The notes below the pieces were generated by a model, which saw only the letters and a list, made by a program, of their open reading frames with translations, did no database searches and had not been told where the DNA came from. The translations under genes were made by a program, and so were the position numbers. Shown here one piece after another: positions 8,346 through 17,395 of a DNA stretch of 32,658 nt; the first letter of the stretch is position 1, and each line of letters opens with the position of its first letter. The stretch is from positions 1-32,658 of the forward strand of contig NZ_BAEP01000050.1 of assembly GCF_000315015.1 (NCBI RefSeq), written 5' to 3'. Source of the DNA: Paraglaciecola mesophila KMM 241 (lineage in GTDB: Bacteria > Pseudomonadota > Gammaproteobacteria > Enterobacterales > Alteromonadaceae).

Positions 8346-9438
8346 ATGACTTTCTCTTTATCCAAATTTACCCAGTCCAATAGACGCCATTCCCGCTCTT
8401 GGTTTTTTGTCAACAGCCATTAGCGCTCTAGCTTTACCACTTGGTGGAATAATAAGCGCCTCAGTCTCTGCTCAGCCAGCTCAAAAAGCTCAAGAGAAAG
8501 CAGCTTCAGAAGGCGAAAAACGCTTCAATTTGGATCTGAATAAAATCTCTTTATCAGGGTTATCAAGCGGCGGTTTTATGGCCACCCAGTTTGAACTCGC
8601 TTACTCAGACTGGGTCTCTGGTGTGGGTATCATCGCCGCCGGACCTTATTATTGTGCACAAAATAGTATTCAAACTGCCCTTAGTCAGTGCGTTAATCAA
8701 ATCAAAATACCGCTAGATTTAGGTACCCTTAACGCCCAGGCGCACAAGTGGAATGAGCAAGGAAAACTGCCCGACTTAAGCAATCTAAAGCAACACAAGG
8801 TATGGTTATTAAGCGGTACGCTTGATACCAAGGTGCTTGGGCAAGTAAACGATGCGCTTTTTGAACAGTATCAGCAGTGGGTCACACCTGAAAACATTAA
8901 GTACGTTCAAGACAAGCCCTTTGCGCATCTATTCCCAACCCTAAATTCAGGCACTAAGTGCGACGTATCTAAAACGCCATTTATTGGTAATTGCAATTAC
9001 GATGCAGCGGGCGAAATGCTTAATTTTATTTCCTCTGAACTGCGCCCTCGTAGTGCTCAGCCCCAAGGTAAGTTGCTGGAAATAGACCAACATTTACTCG
9101 GTGATGAACCTGCTTCGACTCTTGCCGATACGGGCTATGTATACGTTCCCCAAGCCTGCGAGCAAGGCGAAGCCTGCACAGTGCACGTGAGCTTTCATGG
9201 TTGTAACCAAAATGCAGCTGCCGTAGGTGACGACTACGCAACGCAAACCGGGCTGAATAATTGGGCAGATACCAATCACATGCTGGTCCTTTACCCGCAA
9301 ACAAAAAGCTCCATGATGATGCCGCTTAATCCCCAAGGTTGCTGGGATTGGTGGGGGTACACGGGAGAGGATTATGCCAATAACCAAGGTCAACAAATAA
9401 AAGCCGTTAAAAACATCATTCACGCATTAGTAAAATAA
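8346..9438 (+). pseudogene. Secreted PHB-depolymerase-like esterase, frameshifted in the signal peptide
   Basis: The body (from 8407) is a poly(3-hydroxybutyrate) depolymerase-like esterase. Residues below count from 8407: GLSSGG lipase box (Ser53), Asp140 (LLSGTLD), His264 in HVSFHGC, and eight cysteines suggesting disulfides in an exported protein. The only well-placed start, ATG 8346 with AAAGGATC upstream, is in another frame and stops at 8421. Removing one T from the six-T run at 8403-8408 joins it into a 363-residue protein. That protein has a basic, arginine-rich N-terminus (NRRHSRSWFLS) and a hydrophobic segment ending SVSAQPA, a convincing signal peptide, possibly Tat-type. As written, only a weak TTG at 8407 could start the mature part. 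It could be a real lesion, reversible slippage or a base-call error. It is third gene of the operon. Confidence 0.82.
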
Positions 9439-9449
9439 GAGAATACAAA

Positions 9450-10235
9450 ATGAGCAACTCACACGCGATTAAACATAAAACGATTCTGATCACTGGCGGC
9501 GCAAGCGGGATCGGTTTAGGCATAGCCCAACAATTAGGCAGCAAAGGCCATAAAGTCGTCATCGCAGACATGAACATGGATGCAGCTGAACATGCTGTCG
9601 CAGAATTAGGGGCACTGGGGATCAGTGCACGTGCCCTTTTGCTTGACGTCACAAATCAAGAGCATATCAACAACCTTAGCGCTAACCTTGCCCCAGACAC
9701 GGTAGATGTTTTGATTAATAACGCAGGTATTCAACATGTTGCCAAACTGGAAGAGTTTCCAGGGGATAAATGGCAGCAATTAATTAATATTATGCTAGTG
9801 GCGCCCGCCATGTTGACTCAAGCTTTGCTGCCCACCATGCGCAGTAAAAACTACGGGCGAATTATTAATGTTGGCTCTGTACATTCCCTTATTGCCTCCC
9901 CTTATAAATCGGCATATGTAGCGGCAAAGCATGGGCTGCTTGGCTTTTCAAAAACACTGGCACTGGAAACCGGTGATTGCGATGTCACTATTAATACGTT
10001 GTGCCCCGCTTATGTCAAAACCCCTTTGGTGGAGAAACAAATAGCTGCCCAAGCCAAAGAACATGGTATGAGCGAAGAAGATGTTATCAATAAAATCATG
10101 CTAGAACCCATGCCCAAAAAGTCATTCATTGACATTGATGAATTAGCCAGCAGCGCCGCTTTTTTAATGGACAACAACGCCCGTAATATTACCGGGCAAA
10201 CCATCGTTATAGACGGAGGCTGGACGGCACGTTAA
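9450..10235 (+). CDS. bdhA: D-3-hydroxybutyrate dehydrogenase (SDR family)
   Basis: A 261-residue cytoplasmic short-chain dehydrogenase that should oxidise (R)-3-hydroxybutyrate to acetoacetate with NAD+. The nucleotide motif TGGASGIG (15-22), NNAG (90-93) and the catalytic Ser143, Tyr156, Lys160 are present. The residues known to bind the carboxylate in Pseudomonas fragi 3-hydroxybutyrate dehydrogenase (Gln94, His144, Lys152, Gln196, from memory) correspond here to Gln95, His145, Lys153 and Gln197 with a constant offset of one. That separates it from generic SDRs. The gene starts 11 bases after the depolymerase stop and ends the operon at the terminator at 10270-10311. It is the strongest evidence that the locus handles 3-hydroxybutyrate. 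Confidence 0.93.
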   Translation: MSNSHAIKHKTILITGGASGIGLGIAQQLGSKGHKVVIADMNMDAAEHAVAELGALGISARALLLDVTNQEHINNLSANLAPDTVDVLINNAGIQHVAKLEEFPGDKWQQLINIMLVAPAMLTQALLPTMRSKNYGRIINVGSVHSLIASPYKSAYVAAKHGLLGFSKTLALETGDCDVTINTLCPAYVKTPLVEKQIAAQAKEHGMSEEDVINKIMLEPMPKKSFIDIDELASSAAFLMDNNARNITGQTIVIDGGWTAR

Positions 10236-10269
10236 GCCACTATTCACATTTATCAGGACGGGACAGGTC

Positions 10270-10311
10270 AAATAAAGAAGGCCAGATAATATATATCTGG
10301 CCTTCTTATTT
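10270..10311. terminator. Bidirectional terminator between bdhA and the catalase-peroxidase
   Basis: gaaggccagata (10277-10288) pairs with tatctggccttc (10294-10305), extended by aaataa/ttattt outside a bulge. T-rich sequence flanks the stem on both strands, so it can end both bdhA and the convergent katG gene. Confidence 0.88.
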
Positions 10312-10356
10312 GTGACTACTTTTAACCATTATCCATTCGAGCTAATACTTACCTAA

Positions 10357-12622
10357 CTACTGTAAATCAAAGCGATCCAAGGTCATGACTTTAGTCCATG
10401 CATTAACAAAGTCTTCCACAAATTGCTGGTGAGCATCATCTGATGCATATACTTCAGCAACCGCTCTTAGCTCAGAGTTAGAGCCAAATATCAAGTCAAC
10501 TGAAGAGGCGCGCCAACGTTGTTTGTTGCTTTTGCGATCTATTCCAAGATAGAGATCCTCTTTGTCTTTCGCCTTTTCCCAGCGCGTTGACATATCGAGT
10601 AAATTAACAAAAAAATCGTTATTTAGGCTACCGGGATTATCAGTCAGTACACCTCTATCACTGCCATCAGCATTGGTATTCATGACCCTTAAACCTGCCA
10701 CCAGCACGCTCATTTCAGGAACGGATAAATCCAAAGTATTCGCCTTATCCACCAACATCTCTACCGGTGATAAGGTATTTCCCTGAGCGTAGTAATTTCT
10801 AAATCCATCCGCTTTTGGCTCTAATACTTCGAATGATTTCACTTCTGTTTGAGCTTGGGTTGCATCACTGCGCCCCGGTACAAATGGCACTTCAATGTCG
10901 AAATCATTTTTACTCGCGGCCTGTTCAATCGCCGCCGCACCACCAAGCACAATTAAATCAGCCAGCGATACTTGTTTGTCACCGCTTTGCCCGTCATCGA
11001 AGTCTTTTTTCACCTTGTTAAGATAAGTTAAAACCTTGTTCAATTCGTCTGGATTATTAACTTCCCAATCCTTTTGTGGCGCGAGTTGAATACGCGCTCC
11101 GTTCGCACCACCGCGCATATCTGTCACTCTGAAACTGGCGGCAGCTGCCCAAGCAGTTTCCACCAATTGAGAGCCGGAAATATCCCCCCTCAAGCAGTTT
11201 TTTCTTTAGATTTTTAATATCTCGGTCATCAATCAATGAGTAATCCACGGTAGGAATAGGGTCTTGCCATAGAAAGTCATCTGTTGGCGACTCATCCCCT
11301 ACGTAACGCGCTCGAGGGCCCATATCTCTATGGGTTAATTTAAACCATGCTTTTGAAAACGCTAACTCAAATTCCTTCGGATTGGCATGAAAGCGCTCAG
11401 CGATTTTTCTGTAATTTGGATCCTCTTTCAGCGCTAAATCTGTGGTGAACATAATAGGCGCATGGCGCTTCGACTTTACATGTGCATCTGGTACTAAATT
11501 CGCCCCAGCACCATCTTTTGGGATCCACTGAGTTGCGCCTGCCGGACTTTGGGTTTTAACCCACTCAAACCCAAATAGATTATCTAAATACTGCATCGTC
11601 CATTGCGTTGGGCTGACAGACCATGCCCCTTCTAGGCCACTTGTTATTGTGTCTTCTGCATTGCCTTTTCCACACTTGTTTTTCCAGCCTAAGCCTTGCT
11701 CTTCAATTGCTGCCCCAGCGGGCGCAGGCTCTAAACATTCATCTGGTTTATGTGCGCCGTGAGCCTTTCCAAAAGTATGACCACCGGCGATGAGTGCCAC
11801 CGTTTCTTCGTCATTCATGGCCATGCGCGCAAACACATCACGAATATCGGCAGCCGCTGAGATAGGGTCGTGATTACCATTTGGCCCTTCAGGGTTAACG
11901 TAAATTAGGCCCATTTGCACCGCTGCCAGAGGCTCTTCTAATTTTCGCTCACCAGAATAACGCTCATTCCCCCCCAACCATTCTTTTTCTGGCCCCCAGT
12001 AGACCAAATCTGGTTCGAAGTCGTCTTCTCGCCCGCCGGCGAATCCATAAATAGTGAACCCCATTGACTCCATCGCTACATTTCCGGTAAGTACCATCAA
12101 ATCAGCCCAAGACAAACTGCGACCATATTTTTGCTTAATTGGCCACAACAAGCGCCTTGCTTTATCTAGACTCACATTGTCAGGCCAGCTATTAAGAGGC
12201 TCGAACCGCTGCTGGCCACCTGCCCCGCCCCCGCGCCCATCTGACATGCGGTAGGTACCTGTACTGTGCCACGCCATTCGCACAAAGAAAGGTCCATAAT
12301 GGCCATAGTCCGCTGGCCACCAATCTTGAGATGAGGTCAACAGAGCTTTAATATCGCTTTTCACATTCGCTAAATTTAGGGTTTTAAACGCCTCAGCATA
12401 ATTAAAGTCCCCGCCCAATGGATTCGATTTCGCATCATTTTGCCTAAGCGGCTGCAAATTTAGCTGCTCTGGCCACCAAAATGTATTGGTCTTAGGCATA
12501 CCGTTGGCTAAGGCACTCTGGCTGATACACATTGAGGCTATCGCCAAAGATACGGCGCTAATAAGGCAGGTTGAGTGTTTGTTAGAAGTGTAGGTCGAAA
12601 GTTTATTTACTTTAGTTAACAT
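10357..12622 (-). pseudogene. katG: Exported catalase-peroxidase, frameshifted
   Basis: A bifunctional heme catalase-peroxidase, destroying H2O2. With one base removed it would be 754 residues, full length for KatG. From the ATG at 12622 (AAAGGA upstream): signal peptide ending SALA-N at about residue 40, distal Arg115-Trp118-His119 ([13 protein letters not shown]), RMAMND region and proximal heme ligand His282 ([10 protein letters not shown]). The C-terminal half ([16 protein letters not shown], ending MTLDRFDLQ) lies in a different frame. The break is at six C on the plus strand (11184-11189): reading five would give [19 protein letters not shown], matching the family, whereas six gives a stop at about 11057. 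Export points to a periplasmic KatP-like enzyme rather than the usual cytoplasmic KatG. The frameshift could be real or a base-call error. Confidence 0.9.
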
Positions 12623-12838
12623 ACTGATGTCCTTTAGATTAGTCACTTTGCCTAATAACTATAGGAGTCAGCGTGATTTTATTGCAGACGGAAAAACTGA
12701 TTGCATTAATCTAAAATGTTAATCAATTGTGAATATCGACTCAAGGTAGCGGTAGCGCAGGCAGACACATAATACTGCATTGCGTTAAACCTGCGAATAC
12801 GCAATCATATCGACCATTCACACAATAAGAGTTATAAA

Positions 12839-13009
12839 ATGTCTGCCGTTACCCTTAATTTCACACTAGAAAAAGAAACTAAAAACAGCGTTCGTTATAA
12901 GGAAGTGCCAGAGGAAGGTAAAGCGCCAGTTCTGGGCTCTGTCTATGTACAAAAGTGGTACGCAGGCTCAGCGAAGAACATCACTATTACAGTTGAGAAA
13001 AAAGACTAA
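12839..13009 (+). CDS. Small acidic/basic protein of 56 residues, function unknown
   Basis: A 56-residue protein starting MSAVTLNFTLEKETKNSVRY and ending TITVEKKD. AAGAG lies 9 bases before the ATG. The alternating hydrophobic pattern (VTLNFTLEKE, NITITVEKK) suggests a small beta-rich fold without a signal peptide or membrane segment. I have an impression of similar stand-alone small proteins with the KETKNxVRY pattern in other bacteria but cannot name a family. It is divergent from katG (217 bases from its start) and convergent with the kinase gene, 26 bases away. No function is proposed. Confidence 0.75.
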   Translation: MSAVTLNFTLEKETKNSVRYKEVPEEGKAPVLGSVYVQKWYAGSAKNITITVEKKD

Positions 13010-13035
13010 TTGAATTTTACGGCAACCATTTAGTG

Positions 13036-14223
13036 TCAGCCCGCTTTTAGATTTTGAATATCTTCTATAAAATGCCCTAGCGCTCTGGCTTCAATATGTT
13101 TGATTTTCTTTTGTTGAGACTCGCTTAACATGTGGTACATGCTAGCGGCGCCGAAATCGCCAAAAATGATATTCCCCTCATCATCAACCAAGGTGTTATG
13201 GGCGTACAAATCGCCGTGGCAAACTTGGTTCATATGCAAATGATCATACACATCTTGCATCTGAGAGATGATTTTATCAATGTGCCGCGGCGGCAGTGTA
13301 AAGCCTTCAGGGAAGGTATCCCGAGTGCAACTATCTAAGGACGGGGGCAAACCTAGATTACGGTAATGGTTTGGAATTAACGCCATCACCAAAGCCAAAC
13401 AATCAGGCTCTGTGACCTGTGCCAAGGGTTTTACTAAATTATTATGCTGGCCGACTTTCAAACACACCTGAAGTTCGTCTTTTGGGTAACCGTCACTTGT
13501 TACCTGTCCCTTGAATACCTTAACAGCAACCTCTTGGGGGAAGTCAACTTTTTCAGTCCATGTTGCTTTTGAAATTACCCCTGAGGCCCCCTGACCAAGA
13601 ACCTCGTGCAAGGTGTAACTTGAAGATGAAACATGGGGTACATTTTCAATATGCAAATCAGCTGCTGAAAATGGATTACCTGCAAATGCAAACCAAGCGA
13701 GTTTGGGTAAATCTAGTAACTGATCTGGGCAATGCGTTAAATTGTTCGCCGATATGCGCAATAACTCTAAGTTGTGCAGCTGGCTCATATTCTCAGGTAA
13801 CGCCGTAAGCTTATTACCCGCAAGGGCTAATTTTTGCATTCTAGGCCGCTCACCCAAAGAGTTTGGCAGTGCTTCTATCAGGTTATCCGTTAGAATCAGC
13901 CAACGTAATTTTATGGGTAAAGCGTTCTCGGGCACGTGCTTGATTATGTTGGCTTTAAAGCCGACCATTTCAAGATTTTCACACTGTCCCAATACTTCAG
14001 GTAGTACTTCAAACTGGTTGTTAGACGCAAATAAAATTCTGAGGTTTTTTAATTGAGACAGTTCATTGGGTAGATAACGCAATTTGTTGTTCGACAAATC
14101 AAGCACTTCCAAGGTATCAGCTAGGGTTAAAATCTCTAGGGGGAATTCAGTGAGACTTTCAGACAAAGTAAGTTTTGAAATGCCAACAAGTTGGCCAGAT
14201 TGAAGCTGATTCAGTGTGTGCAA
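13036..14223 (-). CDS. Leucine-rich-repeat protein kinase
   Basis: A 395-residue soluble protein with two parts. Residues about 14-185 contain seven or so leucine-rich repeats of about 23 residues (LEVLDLSNNKLRYLPNELSQ and following units, with LxxLPxxL spacing). Residues about 203-395 form a Hanks-type protein kinase: glycine loop LGQGASGV (209-216), Lys235 in AVKVF, candidate helix-C Glu250, catalytic loop HGDLYAHN with Asp338 and Asn343, and metal-binding DFG at 356-358. Only 37 residues follow DFG, so the C-lobe is unusually short and no APE motif is seen. There is no signal peptide or membrane segment, so it is probably cytoplasmic. The repeats presumably recognise a protein ligand or substrate; neither is known. 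Confidence 0.9.
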   Translation of the reverse strand: MHTLNQLQSGQLVGISKLTLSESLTEFPLEILTLADTLEVLDLSNNKLRYLPNELSQLKNLRILFASNNQFEVLPEVLGQCENLEMVGFKANIIKHVPENALPIKLRWLILTDNLIEALPNSLGERPRMQKLALAGNKLTALPENMSQLHNLELLRISANNLTHCPDQLLDLPKLAWFAFAGNPFSAADLHIENVPHVSSSSYTLHEVLGQGASGVISKATWTEKVDFPQEVAVKVFKGQVTSDGYPKDELQVCLKVGQHNNLVKPLAQVTEPDCLALVMALIPNHYRNLGLPPSLDSCTRDTFPEGFTLPPRHIDKIISQMQDVYDHLHMNQVCHGDLYAHNTLVDDEGNIIFGDFGAASMYHMLSESQQKKIKHIEARALGHFIEDIQNLKAG

Positions 14224-14365
14224 AATGATAAATCCAATGATAAAACATATAACGAAAGACAGTACTGCCTTTAAAGCGCCGCTAGCCTACTGAAAATATA
14301 CGAAAAAAGATAGCGCAGAGAAAGTGCTTATATATGGCAATTCTAAGTGGATAAACAGAAATGAG

Positions 14366-14432
14366 TAGACAGCCTGAGCCAATAGGAAGCCTGAGCCAAT
14401 AGACAGCCTGAGCGCATGAACACCTGAGTCAG
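14366..14432. repeat. 17-bp tandem repeat, three good copies plus a decayed one
   Basis: Units tagacagcctgagccaa (14366-14382), taggaagcctgagccaa (14383-14399) and tagacagcctgagcgca (14400-14416) follow head to tail, then a degraded 16-base unit with cctgag (14417-14432). The array lies in the 321-base gap upstream of the kinase gene and downstream of the agarase gene. No protein reads through it. Confidence 0.85.
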
Positions 14433-14483
14433 TAAACAGCCCGCTAAACAGATTGGTAAAAGAAAGGTTGTATCGTTACGTAG

Positions 14484-14520
14484 AAAAAGCAAAGCGCAGT
14501 ATGAACATCTGGGCTTTGCT
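14484..14520 (-). terminator. Rho-independent terminator of the agarase gene
   Basis: On the minus strand agcaaagc (14520-14513) pairs with gctttgct (14495-14488), followed by ttttc. It begins 25 bases after the agarase stop codon. The remaining sequence of the 14224-14544 gap holds the tandem repeat and, presumably, the kinase promoter. Confidence 0.8.
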
Positions 14521-14544
14521 CGATTTGAAAGGGTAATTTTCTAT

Positions 14545-16926
14545 TTATTTTGAACCGAAACGTCGCTCGTACATACCTTTATGTAGTGCTTTAGCAGCAT
14601 TGACCATAGGCGCATACGGTGTGTCAGTCACGTTCACAAAACCAACATTGTAGTTTTCGCCGTCAAAGGCTCTACCGGTAATCGGCGAGTCCATGTACTG
14701 GAACCAGTGTGCGCCGATAAAGTACGGATTATCGATAATCGTTCCCATATAATCTTGGTACATATCAGCTCTATCTTGCTGATTTGCAGCATGCACTAAG
14801 CCAGGGTGAAATAAACCGCTGTCAGTAGCACCAATGTGAAACTCCCCTACGATTGACGGCATATCAAAGTCTTTCAGAAATCCCCAACCCTTTGGATGCA
14901 ATCCTTCTTTGTATATGTTGTAACTCATCACATCCACATATTGAGTCGCGGCTTTTGCCACTTCCATAGGCATTCCCCAATCTGCGAAGCGAGACCCCAA
15001 ATAGAGATGATTGGGCAAATACGTTTGCATAGCAGCATCAACTGTTGAAAAGTACTTGTCGGCATAGGCATATAGCATATCGCTATAATCAGCTAACTGT
15101 TGTTTGGCTTGTGTTTCATCAGTCGCCAACACTGAATCGATGCCTTTATCAAACGCAGACCAAGACGAAATGTCTTTACCCCAAGCGGCATTTAAGGCCT
15201 CTATGCTGGTGTATTTATTTTTCGCCATCTTAGTAAACGCCGCTTTAGTCGGCACCTCGCTGCCATCACGCTTTAGGGTATTGAACACGATACCGTAACG
15301 AGACTGAGGTGTTTCACTGCGGCCAAAGCTCTTCTCATTGTCGATAAATACTCCCACGCACCAAGGCGTGTTTTTCACTTCTTCTGCAATAACACTAACG
15401 GTATGCAACGCACGCTCTTTGAATTTAGGGTCGAACACGTCAGGCATGTTGCCCCAGAAATCATCGCCACTAGACACTGTTTTATAGTCACCTATGATCC
15501 AACCATTAGCAAAAAACGGTACTTGCTGGTTATCGTAGAATGCAGGATCCGTCCAGTTTCCTAACGATGTGAACCCCCAATTACGCATTCTATCTAGGGT
15601 CACATCGTGCCACTTTTGCATGTAATCAGACGTCATTTCGCTGTATTTACGATCTAAGTTGGCGGAATAAAAACTGTAGGTTTCGCCTTGTTTTAGTGGC
15701 CCTGAGTGAACCCCAGTACGGTAACCATAATGTTGTCCCATAGGCTCATCGTAACTTGGCAACCAAGTGAATAAATCTTTTCGCAATTCAGATGCTACAA
15801 AACGCGCAGGTACTGCACTATCAGCAACTCGATTTAAACCCTGGGAATCAGAGGGCGTTACATCAGCGTTATCTGCTTTTACTAACACCTCGGGTGGAAA
15901 GTCATAACCTGTCATAGTAGACGAGTTAGCCAAGCGAATAATGTCTATTCCGGTGGCAAAGTACAGGTAGCCATCAGGGTCCACTAAACTCCACTTGCCG
16001 TTATATTTCGCTGTTCTGAAATTCCCCGTGCCCTCTAGTTTAGGACCGTTCAGCCAACCACCCCACTTTGAGCGCGGCGCGTTCCATTTTCCGTCTAAGG
16101 TTTTTAACTCTTGATCCCTTGCGTTTTTTAACTCTGCTAACGAGTGTACTTTACCGTCGAATTCACGTTTGGCATTTTGGCCGAATTGATCTACCACACC
16201 CGTGAGATAAAGCGTATCAATAGGGGAATTTTGGCGTAATCGAATGTCGTTTATAGTGATTTGTTTATCGAATAAATTGTTTTGTACGCTTAAAGAGATC
16301 TTGCTTATGCCACTAAGCTTAAGATTTTTTTTACCCCACAAAGAGATAAACTGCTTATCATCTGAGTGCCAAGTATCTGGGTTAGAGCGCAAGCCCGAGG
16401 TGAAATTAAATTCGTTTTTATCGTCACTGATTGATTTAGCGAGATCGTGGCCCGCCATTTTTGCATAATACGTACTCTGTGGCCCGACAGGCACACTCAC
16501 AGAACGGGTATAAGTATCGCCATTGGTATCGGATATATTTAAAAATAACTGAACTGAGTGGTCTCCTTCGTTACCGATGTCAAAGGCGATACTAAAATCG
16601 TCTAAATCGCTCCAATCCCAAGCAACATCGGGAATAAACTCAACGGCACTGTTGATATTCTCCTTCCCATAAAATAGCACTTTGAGGCCATTGCCTGCTG
16701 AATCAACCACAGTCCCACTGGCATTAGTATATTTAACCTGCTTGAGGGAGTTACTATTTGTGGCAATAAACAATGTTTGAAGTGTTTTTTCCTGTTGCTC
16801 AACGTGTCCGACTGCTTGTGCCTTGGCGGCTGAGGAATGACTGACATTATCTTTTGTTTCACTCGCACTGCATCCTGCTAGCGCCGTTACAATCGCAACA
16901 CACAAAAGCTTTTTACTAGCGTTCAT
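14545..16926 (-). CDS. GH50 beta-agarase, lipoprotein
   Basis: A 793-residue glycoside hydrolase family 50 enzyme, expected to release neoagarobiose or neoagaro-oligosaccharides from agarose. A lipoprotein signal with lipobox LAGC (Cys19) predicts membrane anchoring, so it acts in the periplasm or on the cell surface. Residues about 50-235 form a jelly-roll, carbohydrate-binding-like region. From about 280 the catalytic barrel begins (SKWGGWLNGPKLEGTGNF, WSLVDPDGYLYFATGID). Expected acid/base Glu531 in FIDNEKSFG and nucleophile Glu695 in VGEFHIGA are both present. It is transcribed away from a sugar porter/kinase/GH117 operon across a 469-base AT-rich region. A palindromic candidate operator lies 67-82 bases upstream of its start. 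Family assignment is from remembered motifs. Confidence 0.93.
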   Translation of the reverse strand: MNASKKLLCVAIVTALAGCSASETKDNVSHSSAAKAQAVGHVEQQEKTLQTLFIATNSNSLKQVKYTNASGTVVDSAGNGLKVLFYGKENINSAVEFIPDVAWDWSDLDDFSIAFDIGNEGDHSVQLFLNISDTNGDTYTRSVSVPVGPQSTYYAKMAGHDLAKSISDDKNEFNFTSGLRSNPDTWHSDDKQFISLWGKKNLKLSGISKISLSVQNNLFDKQITINDIRLRQNSPIDTLYLTGVVDQFGQNAKREFDGKVHSLAELKNARDQELKTLDGKWNAPRSKWGGWLNGPKLEGTGNFRTAKYNGKWSLVDPDGYLYFATGIDIIRLANSSTMTGYDFPPEVLVKADNADVTPSDSQGLNRVADSAVPARFVASELRKDLFTWLPSYDEPMGQHYGYRTGVHSGPLKQGETYSFYSANLDRKYSEMTSDYMQKWHDVTLDRMRNWGFTSLGNWTDPAFYDNQQVPFFANGWIIGDYKTVSSGDDFWGNMPDVFDPKFKERALHTVSVIAEEVKNTPWCVGVFIDNEKSFGRSETPQSRYGIVFNTLKRDGSEVPTKAAFTKMAKNKYTSIEALNAAWGKDISSWSAFDKGIDSVLATDETQAKQQLADYSDMLYAYADKYFSTVDAAMQTYLPNHLYLGSRFADWGMPMEVAKAATQYVDVMSYNIYKEGLHPKGWGFLKDFDMPSIVGEFHIGATDSGLFHPGLVHAANQQDRADMYQDYMGTIIDNPYFIGAHWFQYMDSPITGRAFDGENYNVGFVNVTDTPYAPMVNAAKALHKGMYERRFGSK

Positions 16927-16992
16927 AATTATCCCTCTTGAGATGTATTAACAAAATTTACATTTCGGCATTATACACAGCACACTTAACAT

Positions 16993-17009
16993 GTAAATTG
17001 TTAACAATT
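16993..17009. promoter_or_regulatory. Candidate operator, palindrome aattgttaacaatt, upstream of agarase
   Basis: aattgttaacaatt (16996-17009) is a perfect 14-base palindrome. The 16 bases gtaaattgttaacaat (16993-17008) recur exactly at 23831-23846 upstream of the dioxygenase gene, and a one-mismatch core lies at 17281-17292. The repeated, symmetric, promoter-proximal placement suggests a transcription-factor site shared by the agar-related genes. The regulator is not identified; the IclR protein at 24042 is one candidate. Confidence 0.65.
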
Positions 17010-17280
17010 AATTAAATTACATAAATAGGAAACATCGAAGTGAGTCGAGTTAGACCAAGAATTTAACGTAATGTATTGAGGTGAAAATCAAAAATAACGT
17101 ATGATGGATTGGTTAAGTTTATCAATACGAACACTTCTCATAAAAATTTATTGACCTTAAATCAAAGACTAAGGTTACTAATTTCTTGATAGTAGAACCA
17201 ACGTCTTATGCGCACTATGTTATTGAAAAACTAAGTTGCAAAAGCATGTTGACTTACCTGAGACATTAAGACAATAATTA

Positions 17281-17292
17281 ATTATTAACAAT
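17281..17292. promoter_or_regulatory. Second candidate operator copy, upstream of sugar porter
   Basis: attattaacaat differs from the core attgttaacaat at one position and lies about 104 bases before the porter ATG. The surrounding sequence (about 17275-17310) is very AT-rich, which raises the chance of a random match. The rest of the 16927-17395 divergent region shows no gene. Confidence 0.4.
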
Positions 17293-17395
17293 TATTAATA
17301 ATTGCGTTAGCATATATCAAAGACGATTTGAGACACTTTGTTAATAAAGCTCAGTAAATGTTGATAAACGTCGTTCACGCTAAATAGGAACACCA

